This document shows, piece after piece, positions 1-6,211 of a DNA stretch of 10,448 nt. The translations under genes were made by a program, and so were the position numbers. Source of the stretch: Holosporales bacterium (GTDB lineage Bacteria > Pseudomonadota > Alphaproteobacteria > UBA3830 > JAIRMZ01); assembly GCA_031279495.1 (NCBI GenBank), contig JAITIJ010000069.1:1-10448 (forward strand), given 5' to 3'. The first letter of the stretch is position 1. The number at the start of each line of letters is the position of its first letter. The notes beneath the pieces were generated by a model. The model did not search any database and was not told the origin of the DNA. It saw nothing but the letters and a program-made list of their open reading frames with translations.

Positions 1-100
1 GGGCCTTTGTGACATTAATCTATTTGATATAGCCACAAAGGCGTGGATGGACCGACATACCACTTACGCATAAAATTCAACAAGAAGACTCGTTTGGAAA
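1..100 (+). repeat. Three-hairpin repeat element, 3' part (copy 0)
   Basis: The window opens inside a copy of a repeated structured element. Hairpin 2 is CCTTTGTG (4-11) pairing with CACAAAGG (34-41) across a 22-nt loop, nearly identical to 6291-6328. Hairpin 3 follows: GCGT (41-44) with ACGC (66-69), plus GG (45-46) with CC (60-61). After the hairpins, about 75-100 resembles the tail after copy 1 near 6022-6050, with shared runs such as CAAGAAGA and TTTGGA. Hairpin 1 and the conserved leader lie outside the window. That this belongs to the same family as copies 1 and 2 is seen directly. Whether it works as RNA or as a DNA repeat is not known. Confidence 0.7.
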
Positions 101-606
101 AACTTCATGAAAAGAAATAGAAGGCAGTAAGAAAGACCGGGGAAAATATGAAGAAGCTCTTGCCGAGACAAAGAGGAAAATTGGGGAAAGCAGGAAAAAT
201 GAAGGAGGATTTTGAAAAAAGTGAGAGAGACGGGAAAATAGGTAGGGAAGCAATCGACACAGAAAATTCTATCCTTTCTGGGAAAGGGAAAGAAAGAGCG
301 ATTGCTCCCTGAGGTAGGGTATTCCTTCTTCCACCAGGGAAAGAAGTGTTAAGAGGAAAAATTATTGAAAAAGGAGTGAGAAAGAGCCTTGTTTACCAAT
401 AGGAATATGGAGAAATAAAGGAGGAGACGGGGAGAACAATGAGAGAGACAAAAGAAATGGAGAGAAAAATATGAGGAGAGAAAGAGAAGAAAGTAGAGAG
501 GCGGAGAAATGATCGACAATGCAGGATACACAGAACTTCTCGATGATTTTGTATATCTTAGTGGGACTCAGCAGCATAACTGCCATCTCCCTGTTTTTCA
601 TTGACA
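101..606. other. Purine-rich non-coding stretch
   Basis: From about 100 to 520 the plus strand is overwhelmingly A and G. The long minus-strand open frames here are only the pyrimidine-rich complement, read as Ser/Leu/Phe repeats, and look spurious. Two short plus-strand frames exist. One, 148-312 (54 codons, starting MKKLLPRQRGK), is very basic. The other, 519-632, is a 37-codon frame with a hydrophobic segment (ILYILVGLSSITAISLFF) that runs into the downstream duplication. Neither has a convincing ribosome site or a family I recognise. An inverted repeat TCCCTG (306-311) / CAGGGA (335-340) with a 23-nt loop is also present. I see no supported gene. Confidence 0.5.
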
Positions 607-752
607 AAACCCCACCTTCCTTCCCTCCTTAATCCAGTCTTCGTCTTCCTTACAGATTATCCCGTTCATCAGCCGCATCTAAGTGCCTTCTTGAAGACAG
701 TCGGAAGAGCATATTTCTCTAAATGTGTGTGGGGAATCCATGAAAAACCTGC
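607..752. repeat. Tandem duplication, left copy (mutY 3' remnant)
   Basis: This 146-bp segment matches 759-904 at a constant offset of 152 bp with only three differences that I count by eye (C/T, C/T and G/T). Because the right copy carries the last 27 codons and stop of mutY, the left copy contains a detached, promoterless remnant of the mutY 3' end (minus strand, about 669-752) plus its downstream flank. The six bases 753-758 separate the copies. The high identity suggests a fairly recent duplication. Confidence 0.9.
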
Positions 753-758
753 TGTTCT

Positions 759-904
759 AAACCCCACCTTCCTTCCCTCCTTAATCCAGTCTTCGTCTTC
801 CTTACAGATTATCCCGTTCATCAGCCGCATCTAAGTGCCTTTTTGAAGACAGTTGGAAGAGCATATTTCTCTAAATGTGTGTGTGGAATCCATGAAAAAC
901 CTGC
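759..904. repeat. Tandem duplication, right copy (includes true mutY 3' end)
   Basis: Partner of 607-752. The mutY stop (TGA, read from 823-821 on the minus strand) lies inside this copy, so 821-904 is coding and 759-820 is downstream flank. The intact mutY reading frame uses this copy. Confidence 0.9.
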
Positions 905-1867
905 GTAAGGATTCTGTTCTGAAACGTACGTATACAGCACACGTGCCTGTAAACGAAAATGCGTAAATGTATGTGTTACAATATGAGAGAATTGCCATTG
1001 TGTTATACCCAGTGGGCCTATTGTTGGTGCTGAATCTTGCGGCGTTTGCGTCCATGGTGTTGTTGGTAAACCGTATAAACCACCCAGTAGGCCCTTTTCC
1101 GGCCTTCGTTCCAGCAGGAGCGTATCTTTGCCGAGAATGCAAAAGAAAATAGCATATCGCATTCGTCTTTCTGTTCCTTTTCTATGAGAAGGATAGGAAA
1201 GCGGCGCGTTACTCTGTCTTGCTTGGCAAAACGCCTGCAAGGGACAGCAGACACAAGCGACTTGACGCATCTGGCAATATTGAGCGCCGATGTCCATAAG
1301 CGCTTGGTTGAAATCTCCTGGGTATTCAATCGAAAGTAAACTCTGTGCATGTGATAAGAGAAACGCTTGATCGGAAAGAGCAAAAAGACGTGCAACAACA
1401 CGGGATACATTGGCATCTAAGGCAACTACCGGCTCTCCAAAGGCCATAGATGCGATAGCTGCAGCGGTATATGGACCAATGCCTGGCAGTTTCTGCAATG
1501 ATTGTGCTGTTCTTGGGAAACACCCCTTATGTTCTTCCTGTATAAGGCGCGCTGTGTGATGTAAATGACGTGCCCGCGCATAATACCCAAGACCTTGCCA
1601 GAGCGTTAATACTTCATCTAAAGAAGCCTCCGCAAGTTGACTCAGCGTCGGAAAAACAATGAAGAAACGTGTAAAATAGGGGATCACCTTTGAGACCGTC
1701 GTCTGTTGCAACATAGATTCCGAGATCCAGACAATATACGGATCCTGCAAAGTTCTCGGTAGAGCGCGCCACGGCAACTGACGCGCCTTGTGAGCGTACC
1801 AATCTAGCAGAACCTGTGTTATCGTCCTCACCGTATGCGGAGCTTGTAAAGAGGAAGTGCGGTGCAT
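821..1867 (-). CDS. mutY: A/G-specific adenine DNA glycosylase MutY
   Basis: MutY removes adenine mispaired with 8-oxoguanine or guanine in the base-excision repair GO system. The 348-residue product is close to the E. coli length. Visible signatures are the catalytic Glu in WISESMLQQT (E50), the helix-hairpin-helix LPGIGPYTAAA (127-137), the catalytic Asp in ALDANVSRV (D151), and a 4Fe-4S cysteine set with exact C-x6-C-x2-C-x5-C spacing (C198, C205, C208, C214). The C-terminal NUDIX-like 8-oxoG recognition domain shows RPEKGLLGGLYGLP (255-268) and HTFTHFRLQ (299-307). I chose ATG 1867-1865 rather than the longer frame to 2008. Family homology begins just after it, and TAGGA (1880-1876 on the minus strand) lies about 8 nt upstream as a Shine-Dalgarno. 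The gene is divergent from, and 6 bp overlapping with, the DUF721 gene. Its 3' end is duplicated downstream. Confidence 0.96.
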   Translation of the reverse strand: MHRTSSLQAPHTVRTITQVLLDWYAHKARQLPWRALPRTLQDPYIVWISESMLQQTTVSKVIPYFTRFFIVFPTLSQLAEASLDEVLTLWQGLGYYARARHLHHTARLIQEEHKGCFPRTAQSLQKLPGIGPYTAAAIASMAFGEPVVALDANVSRVVARLFALSDQAFLLSHAQSLLSIEYPGDFNQALMDIGAQYCQMRQVACVCCPLQAFCQARQSNAPLSYPSHRKGTERRMRYAIFFCILGKDTLLLERRPEKGLLGGLYGLPTTPWTQTPQDSAPTIGPLGITQWQFSHIVTHTFTHFRLQARVLYTYVSEQNPYAGFSWIPHTHLEKYALPTVFKKALRCG

Positions 1868-1880
1868 AACAAACGTCCTA
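1848..1880. promoter_or_regulatory. Overlapping head-to-head translation start regions
   Basis: Two divergent ribosome binding sites are interleaved. On the plus strand AGAGGA (1850-1855) stands 6 nt before the GTG at 1862 of the DUF721 gene. On the minus strand TAGGA (1880-1876) stands about 8 nt before the ATG at 1867 of mutY. Each Shine-Dalgarno lies inside the first codons of the opposite gene. Promoters for each gene must therefore lie within the other coding region, or both genes must be read from farther away. No clear -35/-10 pair was identified by eye. Confidence 0.6.
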
Positions 1881-2320
1881 CGCCTTTTCTGTCTGTTGGG
1901 GTTCCCATCGAGTATATTGCGCGTGGTCTCTGTCGTCCGATCTTTAAAAAACACGGACTGTACATGGCGGATATTTTTCTCTCTTGGAAAGATGTTGTTG
2001 GACCGCATTACGCACGTTTCACCCTTCCTACTAGATTGCAGGCCTTACCAGAGGGACAATTTACTTTACACGTACAGGTGTCGCGCGAACAAGCACTAGA
2101 AGTTCGCTATGATGCGCCTAAATTAATCGCCCGGCTTAATCAGTATTTTGGCGGCGAGCGCATACACACCCTATCATTGCACCTTGTGGAAGATGTCGTT
2201 ATTCCTACGGAGGAGGATTCTGCGCCTTCAGAAGAACAAAGGTCATCCGAGCAAGCAGTGCCCTCTCTTGAAACACTTCTCGCACGCTTGCAAGCTCATC
2301 TTCGAGACAATAAAAAGTGA
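1862..2320 (+). CDS. DUF721 / DciA-like protein
   Basis: A 152-residue protein of the DUF721 type, a family that includes the bacterial replicative-helicase-associated protein DciA. The recognisable core runs from about residue 15 to 110: a helical start with RPIFKKHG (25-32), the family tryptophan and VVG (SWKDVVGPHYA, 41-51), the beta-rich stretch LHVQVSREQALEVRY (69-83), and LIARLNQYFGGERI (88-101). The tail (115-152) is acidic and low in complexity. The GTG start at 1862 is supported by AGAGGA 6 nt upstream and because homology starts soon after. In alphaproteobacteria a DUF721 gene commonly sits between mutY and a DsbA-like gene, as here. A direct role with DnaB in this organism is inferred from the family only. 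The stop overlaps the next GTG by 3 bases. Confidence 0.8.
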   Translation: MHNKRPTPFLSVGVPIEYIARGLCRPIFKKHGLYMADIFLSWKDVVGPHYARFTLPTRLQALPEGQFTLHVQVSREQALEVRYDAPKLIARLNQYFGGERIHTLSLHLVEDVVIPTEEDSAPSEEQRSSEQAVPSLETLLARLQAHLRDNKK

Positions 2321-2952
2321 AAAAAACGTCATTCCTTTGGATCGGCGGTATCGGGCTTGCGCTAGGAGGCATCAGTGCGCATATCATCACGCATCATCTC
2401 TCTTATGAGCACGAGTGGCGCGTACGACGCTTCTTGCGCCTTCCTCTGCCGGTACCTTCTGATATTATACTAGGCAATCCGCAAGCGCTTGTACGGGTGT
2501 ACTATTACTATTCCCTAACGTGTCGGTATTGCCGCACCTTTCAAAGCAAAATCTTGCCTAAAATACGCGAAAAATATTTGGATACAGGGCGCCTTTGTTT
2601 TGTTTTTCGCGAATTTCCTGATGATAAAATCTCTTTAGAGGGTTTTACATTGCTTAGAAGCCTCCCTAGCAGGGTATATTTACCTTTATTGTCCGTTATT
2701 TTCGCCCATCAAGTAGATTGGCTTTTTCTACAAGAACGCTTGTTTGCGCTTTTTGCTCCCTTCGGGATTTCATCGCAAAACTGCCAGACGTTTCTGAAGA
2801 ACAGCACTCTTTCGAAGGCTCTGTTGTTCCGGCGCTTTGAGGAAGAAGAGCGCCTTAATCTTTCTGCTGTTCCTTCCTTCATTATTAACGGTAAGGTGTA
2901 CGAAGGCGCACTGCCTTTATCACAGCTCGAGGAGATCATTGATGGAAAATAA
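2317..2952 (+). CDS. DsbA-family thioredoxin-fold protein (periplasmic disulfide oxidoreductase)
   Basis: A 211-residue protein with an N-terminal hydrophobic signal or anchor (about 5-25, after MKK) and a DsbA-like thioredoxin fold. Features seen: DIILGNPQALVRVYYYYSLT leading into the active-site C69-R-Y-C72 in SLTCRYC, a helical insertion domain (about 100-175), and the cis-Pro loop VPSF (185-188) followed by IINGKVYEGALP, as in DsbA-like proteins. It probably forms or exchanges disulfides in the periplasm. Two further cysteines (C94, C156) are present. GTG 2317 is used as start in a GTGA overlap with the DUF721 stop, which suggests translational coupling, since the ribosome site upstream is weak. 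Its 3' end overlaps atpI by 11 bp. The exact substrate is unknown. Confidence 0.85.
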   Translation: MKKTSFLWIGGIGLALGGISAHIITHHLSYEHEWRVRRFLRLPLPVPSDIILGNPQALVRVYYYYSLTCRYCRTFQSKILPKIREKYLDTGRLCFVFREFPDDKISLEGFTLLRSLPSRVYLPLLSVIFAHQVDWLFLQERLFALFAPFGISSQNCQTFLKNSTLSKALLFRRFEEEERLNLSAVPSFIINGKVYEGALPLSQLEEIIDGK

Positions 2953-3247
2953 ACCTGCAGAGCATACTTTTGAGGTCCGCCTGCGAAATTTAGAGGACCG
3001 TATAAAAATCCCAGCTACACGAAGTTCCAAATCGTCTCTCACACGCTCAGAAAACCCTATCATTCGTGTCGGAGCAGAGTTTTTCTCGGGCGTAGCCGTT
3101 AGTATGCTCTTTGGTGTTGCGATAGATCGATATTGGAATACCCATCCTTACGGACTTCTCATCGCTTTTTCTCTGGGAATTTGTACTGGCTTTTTTAATG
3201 TATTTCGTGTATTAAAACGCAAAGAAGAGCGTGCGCGTTCTCAATAA
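2942..3247 (+). CDS. atpI: ATP synthase accessory protein AtpI
   Basis: A 101-residue AtpI-type protein, associated with assembly of the c-ring of F-type ATP synthase. The N-terminal 40 residues are charged. Two membrane helices follow (about 44-62 and 70-90), with family features VGAEFFSGVAVSMLFGVAID (43-62) and the Pro/Gly-containing link HPYGLLIAFSLGICTGFFNV (68-87). The ATG at 2942 lies inside the end of the DsbA-like gene (11-bp overlap). GAGGAG (2929-2934) stands 7 nt upstream, which favours this start over the longer in-frame extension. First gene of the F0 block. Confidence 0.88.
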   Translation: MENKPAEHTFEVRLRNLEDRIKIPATRSSKSSLTRSENPIIRVGAEFFSGVAVSMLFGVAIDRYWNTHPYGLLIAFSLGICTGFFNVFRVLKRKEERARSQ

Positions 3248-3267
3248 TCTTCGGAATAAGAGGGTCC

Positions 3268-3999
3268 GTGTCAGCACAGCCGCTTCATCAATTCGAGATT
3301 CATCCAATTATTCCGCTTTCTTTGGGCAGCGTGGACGTTTCTTTCACAAATGCGGCCCTAGCGATGGTTTTAAGTAGCACTTTGATGGCTTTACTCTTTG
3401 TCTTTGGTGCGCGACGTAGAGAACTTGTGCCTTCGCGTATACAATCTATAGCTGAACTAGGGTACAAGACTATTGCCACGCTTATAGATGACAATATCGG
3501 TACGAAGGGACATGTGTTCCTCCCATTTGTATTCTCTATATTCTTTTTTATTGTAGGGGGCAATGTTTTTGGCCTGTTACCCTATGCTTTCACATTTACC
3601 AGCCACTTGATCGCGACATTTGGACTCGCTGTTCTTGTGATTAGTGTTGTGACAATTGTTGGATTTGTTCGGCATGGCACTAAGTTCTTCCGCACTTTTG
3701 CGCCAGTTGGAATTCCTTGGCCTGTTTTTCTGCTTTTAACTCCTATTGAGATTATCTCTTACTGCTCGCGTCCCTTTAGTCTTGCGGTGCGTTTATTTGC
3801 CAATATGATGGCGGGCCATACGATGTTAAAAGTTTTTGCCGGTTTCTCGGTAGGTCTTGGCGCTTTGTGGGGGCTAGCACCTATGTGCGTTAACGTGGTG
3901 CTGACGGCTTTTGAATTACTGATTGCCGTCTTGCAAGCATACGTTTTTAGTGTTTTAACTTGCGTGTACCTTCATGATGCTATCTATGTAGGGCACTAA
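3268..3999 (+). CDS. atpB: F0F1 ATP synthase subunit a
   Basis: Subunit a provides the half channels through which protons reach and leave the c-ring. The 243-residue product is polytopic, with about five to six hydrophobic segments. The essential arginine is R175 in SLAVRLFANMMAGH. Position H184 in MAGH and E216 in TAFELLIA show the swap (relative to E. coli E219/H245) typical of mitochondrial and alphaproteobacterial subunits. Q223 follows in VLQAYVF. The start is GTG at 3268, with AAGAGG (3258-3263) only 4 nt upstream. The N-terminus MSAQPLHQFEIHPIIPL fits the family, and no other plausible start exists nearby. It sits 20 bp after atpI and 24 bp before atpE. Confidence 0.96.
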   Translation: MSAQPLHQFEIHPIIPLSLGSVDVSFTNAALAMVLSSTLMALLFVFGARRRELVPSRIQSIAELGYKTIATLIDDNIGTKGHVFLPFVFSIFFFIVGGNVFGLLPYAFTFTSHLIATFGLAVLVISVVTIVGFVRHGTKFFRTFAPVGIPWPVFLLLTPIEIISYCSRPFSLAVRLFANMMAGHTMLKVFAGFSVGLGALWGLAPMCVNVVLTAFELLIAVLQAYVFSVLTCVYLHDAIYVGH

Positions 4000-4023
4000 A
4001 GTTTTATAGAAGAGGGAGTATAT

Positions 4024-4248
4024 ATGGATCCGGAATCGGCACGTTACTTTAGCGCAGGCATGACCGTCCTAGGGTTGTGCGCGGTGGGCTTGAGCTTAGG
4101 ACTTATTTTTTCCACATGGCTTAAAGCTGTGGGGCGTAATCCTTCTGCAAAAGAGCAATTGAACTCTGTTGGTATTTTGGCTTTTGCTATGACAGAGGCT
4201 ATTGCGTTGTTCTCTCTCTTAATTGCCTTTCTTATTCTTTTCCGATAA
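4024..4248 (+). CDS. atpE: F0F1 ATP synthase subunit c
   Basis: A 74-residue hairpin protein of the proton-driven rotor ring. The N-terminus MDPESARYFSAGM, the polar loop RNPSAK (38-43) and the proton-binding glutamate E58 in FAMTEAIALF are diagnostic for the alphaproteobacterial/mitochondrial type. Helix 1 has a degenerate glycine motif: A20, G22, S24, G26 where GxGxGxG is usual. No sodium-ion binding signature was noticed, so proton coupling is the likely state. The ATG at 4024 has a good GAGGGAG (4012-4018) site 5 nt upstream. Confidence 0.97.
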   Translation: MDPESARYFSAGMTVLGLCAVGLSLGLIFSTWLKAVGRNPSAKEQLNSVGILAFAMTEAIALFSLLIAFLILFR

Positions 4249-4273
4249 GAGGCATCGAAAAAAGAGAAGCCAC

Positions 4274-4732
4274 ATGCCCCAGCTAGACGTAGCAACGTAT
4301 CCTGCACAGTTATTTTGGCTGTTTCTTTCGTTCTTCAGCTTTTTCTGCGTTGTGCGTTGGGTGATCGTTCCGCGTCTAACTGGAACGTTAAAGGCTAGAG
4401 AAGCGAAGCTCTCAACCCTTCTAGAAGAAGCGCGTTTTCTACAACAAGAAGCGCAGCAGAAAGAACAAGTAGCCGAAGCCTCTTTGCAAAAGACAAGGCA
4501 AGAGATGCACGAAACGCTTACGTACGAACTTACACAACTGAAAGAGCAGCTCAAAGCACGAGAAGAAGAGCTGCAGCTTTTATATGCACAAAAACGGGTG
4601 GAAGCTGTGCAAGCTCTTGAAAAAGCTGCGCACTCAATTGTGTCAGAAGCACAACAGGAGGTCATTACCTTAAGTCAGATAGCTGCGGGAAAATTGAACC
4701 CTTCTTCTGCCGCTCTTTCTAAAGGGAGATAG
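4274..4732 (+). CDS. atpF': F0F1 ATP synthase subunit b' (AtpF')
   Basis: One of two b-type stator subunits that form a b/b' heterodimer in alphaproteobacteria and photosynthetic bacteria. The 152-residue form starts MPQLDVATYPAQLFWLF, a highly typical b' beginning. A single membrane helix spans about 13-33, followed by IVPRL and a long charged coiled coil rich in Glu, Gln and Lys (40-130). An in-frame ATG at 4223 would add 17 residues but lies inside atpE. I prefer ATG 4274, with AGAGAAG (4263-4269) 4 nt upstream and agreement with the family start. Confidence 0.92.
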   Translation: MPQLDVATYPAQLFWLFLSFFSFFCVVRWVIVPRLTGTLKAREAKLSTLLEEARFLQQEAQQKEQVAEASLQKTRQEMHETLTYELTQLKEQLKAREEELQLLYAQKRVEAVQALEKAAHSIVSEAQQEVITLSQIAAGKLNPSSAALSKGR

Positions 4733-4733
4733 C

Positions 4734-5210
4734 GTGGTTTTAGATACCGGTTTTTGGGTTCTAGCTTCATTTGTGGTATTTCTACTTTGTTGCGGTAGAA
4801 AACTTTATCGCTTTGCGACGGAGGCGTTGGATAAATATAGTGACGATATTGCCGCTCAATTCAAGGAGGCTGAGACGTTAAGAGAAGAAGCGAAGAACAT
4901 CCGAAAACGGCTAGAGGAACGCACAGTACAAATGTACGCAGAGATTGCGACCCTTAAAGAAACGACGCAACGCGATTTGGAAGATCGCAGAAAGGCACAT
5001 GTTCAATTGCTTGAGGTACAGTCGCGCGCAGCACAAGACTTGTACGCTCAGCAACTGGCTATCGCAGAGGCATCTGTACGTGCGCGCATTCTACATACCT
5101 TAACCAACCAAATCTTGCAGCAAGTGCGAGAACATCATACGCTTTCTCCAGCATCCGTTGATCTTACGTGCCTTGCAGACGCCGGGAGATTATTGAAGAC
5201 TTCTGCTTAG
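4734..5210 (+). CDS. atpF: F0F1 ATP synthase subunit b (AtpF)
   Basis: Second peripheral-stalk b-type subunit, 158 residues. An N-terminal membrane helix (about 6-22: GFWVLASFVVFLLCCG) precedes a long amphipathic helical domain (30-135) with heptad-like charge patterns such as AAQFKEAETLREEAKNIRKRLEER. It would pair with b' to hold the F1 head. The GTG start at 4734 follows the b' stop by one base and has AAAGGGAG (4721-4728) 5 nt upstream. Last gene of the block. The F1 genes (atpHAGDC) are not in the window, as expected when F0 and F1 operons are separate. No clear terminator follows, only T runs near 5213 and 5255. Confidence 0.9.
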   Translation: MVLDTGFWVLASFVVFLLCCGRKLYRFATEALDKYSDDIAAQFKEAETLREEAKNIRKRLEERTVQMYAEIATLKETTQRDLEDRRKAHVQLLEVQSRAAQDLYAQQLAIAEASVRARILHTLTNQILQQVREHHTLSPASVDLTCLADAGRLLKTSA

Positions 5211-5313
5211 GATTTTTTGTTTATTGGCCAGTTTAGTTAGGTTTCTTGGAAGAGATTTTTTGTCTTTGTTGTCAAATTGGGCTTTTTGCTGAGGTCCTTA
5301 ATCTTCGAGAAAG

Positions 5314-5356
5314 CCAGTTCCTCAGCATCACGTGCATTGTGTGAGCTGGGGACTGG
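5314..5356 (+). other. Long hairpin downstream of atpF
   Basis: CCAGTTCCTCAGC (5314-5326) can pair with GCTGGGGACTGG (5345-5356), with one wobble and one bulged T. The loop can close further through TCAC/GTGA. No U run follows, so it does not look like a simple terminator. It lies about 100 bp past the last atp gene, in DNA with no gene, and could act as an mRNA 3'-end stabiliser. Function is unknown. Confidence 0.4.
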
Positions 5357-5846
5357 AATCGGATGGGCTACGAGGACTTTATTATGTTGAGCATTTCGGA
5401 AAGCCTTAGAGATACCGAATAGATACAGGAAGGAGAATAGTTTCTAAAGAGCTTTCTGCAGAAACTTCCCGTTTAATTTCCCAAGGGAAAAGGATCAGAG
5501 GCCCTGCGGCGCGATGCCGCGGCTATAAAACAACTTCGGATGAGGATTTGCATTGAATTTATGTGCGAGGAGCAATTGTCAAGGACTCCTTCCGCGAAGT
5601 TTTCTCCGAACGAGTGTTTGTATTGGGTTTTGTGCGTGAGGGTGATGTCAGTGTAGCTCTCCTGCATCTTCAAAGAATACTCTGCGTGATTGCGATGAGA
5701 GGCGATAATACACTCTGGGTTATACTTGTGCGCGGTAGATACAACTTACGGTTGTAATCTTGATTAAATTTCGCCATTCTTTGATCCATTGCGGCACTTT
5801 TGAAGAGGCAAAACAATCGGAGGCAAGGAGATTTCCCTTCTTTTAT
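5357..5846. other. Intergenic stretch without a recognisable gene
   Basis: No convincing coding sequence. A 64-codon plus-strand frame (5563-5757) has no clear ribosome site, matches no family I know, and overlaps a minus-strand frame of similar quality. The only structured part is the inverted hairpin-element fragment near 5504-5530, listed separately, and a small TTTCC/GGAAA hairpin at 5477-5490. Confidence 0.4.
5502..5530 (-). repeat. Inverted fragment of the three-hairpin element
   Basis: Read on the minus strand this gives a TTTTATAG-like lead, then CCGCGGC - 5 nt - GCCGCAG, then GGGCCT. Copy 2 has TTTATAG, CCGCGGC - 5 nt - GCCGCGG and GGGCCT in the same order (6258-6293). It therefore appears to be a truncated, oppositely oriented copy covering hairpin 1 and the first bases of hairpin 2. 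In the element's own orientation one pair is a C/A mismatch, which would fit decay. No hairpin 2 partner follows. Confidence 0.5.
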
Positions 5847-5989
5847 CCCTAAAGACCAAGAGCGAATCTCCAAACACTCTACTTGCCTCGAGCTTATAGT
5901 GACCGCGCCCATAGCGCGGGGCCCTCATGTCTTCTCTATTGTTAAATTAAGGCCATGAGGGCGTGGATAGACAGACATTCTACTTACGC
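5847..5989 (+). repeat. Three-hairpin repeat element, copy 1 (candidate structured RNA)
   Basis: A conserved 53-nt leader (5847-5899), which differs from copy 2 at three positions, is followed by three stems. Hairpin 1: CCGCGC (5903-5908) with GCGCGG (5914-5919). Hairpin 2: CCCTCATG (5922-5929) with CATGAGGG (5954-5961). Hairpin 3: GCGT (5961-5964) with ACGC (5986-5989). The stems differ from those in copies 0 and 2 yet remain paired, as covariation would produce. No open frame explains the conservation. It may be a structured RNA or a palindromic mobile repeat like those of Rickettsiales; this is inference. Confidence 0.75.
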
Positions 5990-6070
5990 GCAAATCCAAG
6001 ACAATCTCATCTGTAACCACAAAATCCAAGAAGAAAGACCTTTGGAACGGCCTTTACAAATAGAATTCCA

Positions 6071-6086
6071 CCACGGAGATCTGTGG
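6071..6086 (+). other. Short tetraloop hairpin between element copies
   Basis: CCACGG (6071-6076) pairs with CTGTGG (6081-6086), allowing one G/T wobble, around the loop AGAT. It lies in the spacer between copies 1 and 2. Function is unknown and it may be chance. Confidence 0.25.
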
Positions 6087-6179
6087 CTTCTCCCAGCATG
6101 GAACGCCATCAAAAAGTGGGAAACCTTATGAGATTGTAAAGACGCAGGACAAGGAGAGGAACAATCCGGGAATAAGGAT

Positions 6180-6204
6180 GGGAAAGGAGGTTTTTCCCTT
6201 TTTT
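6180..6204 (+). terminator. Weak terminator-like hairpin before copy 2
   Basis: GGGAAA (6180-6185) pairs with TTTCCC (6193-6198) over a 7-nt loop and is followed at once by six T (6199-6204). The stem is short, so activity is uncertain. A related but degraded arrangement precedes copy 1 (about 5822-5844), which suggests this segment belongs to the repeated unit. A 10-bp palindrome AGGGATCCCT (6206-6215) follows it. Confidence 0.35.
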
Positions 6205-6211
6205 GAGGGAT

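Noticed and set aside
349..607. Two minus-strand open frames of 60 and 81 codons rich in Ser, Leu and Phe
   Set aside because: They are the pyrimidine-rich complement of a polypurine stretch; the composition is low-complexity and no ribosome site or family signature is present.
1868..2008. N-terminal extension of MutY to an upstream start at 2008
   Set aside because: The extra 47 residues match no MutY feature and overlap the DUF721 coding sequence antisense; ATG 1867 has its own Shine-Dalgarno.
2837..2941. N-terminal extension of AtpI upstream of 2942
   Set aside because: It is an out-of-frame reading of the DsbA-like gene; a strong GAGGAG site and family homology place the start at 2942.
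5175..5218. Possible terminator at the end of atpF (GCAGA/TCTGC then T run)
   Set aside because: The stem is only 5 bp with a loop longer than 20 nt, too weak to call.
5563..5757. 64-codon plus-strand open frame
   Set aside because: No clear ribosome site, no recognisable motif, and equally long overlapping frames on the other strand.
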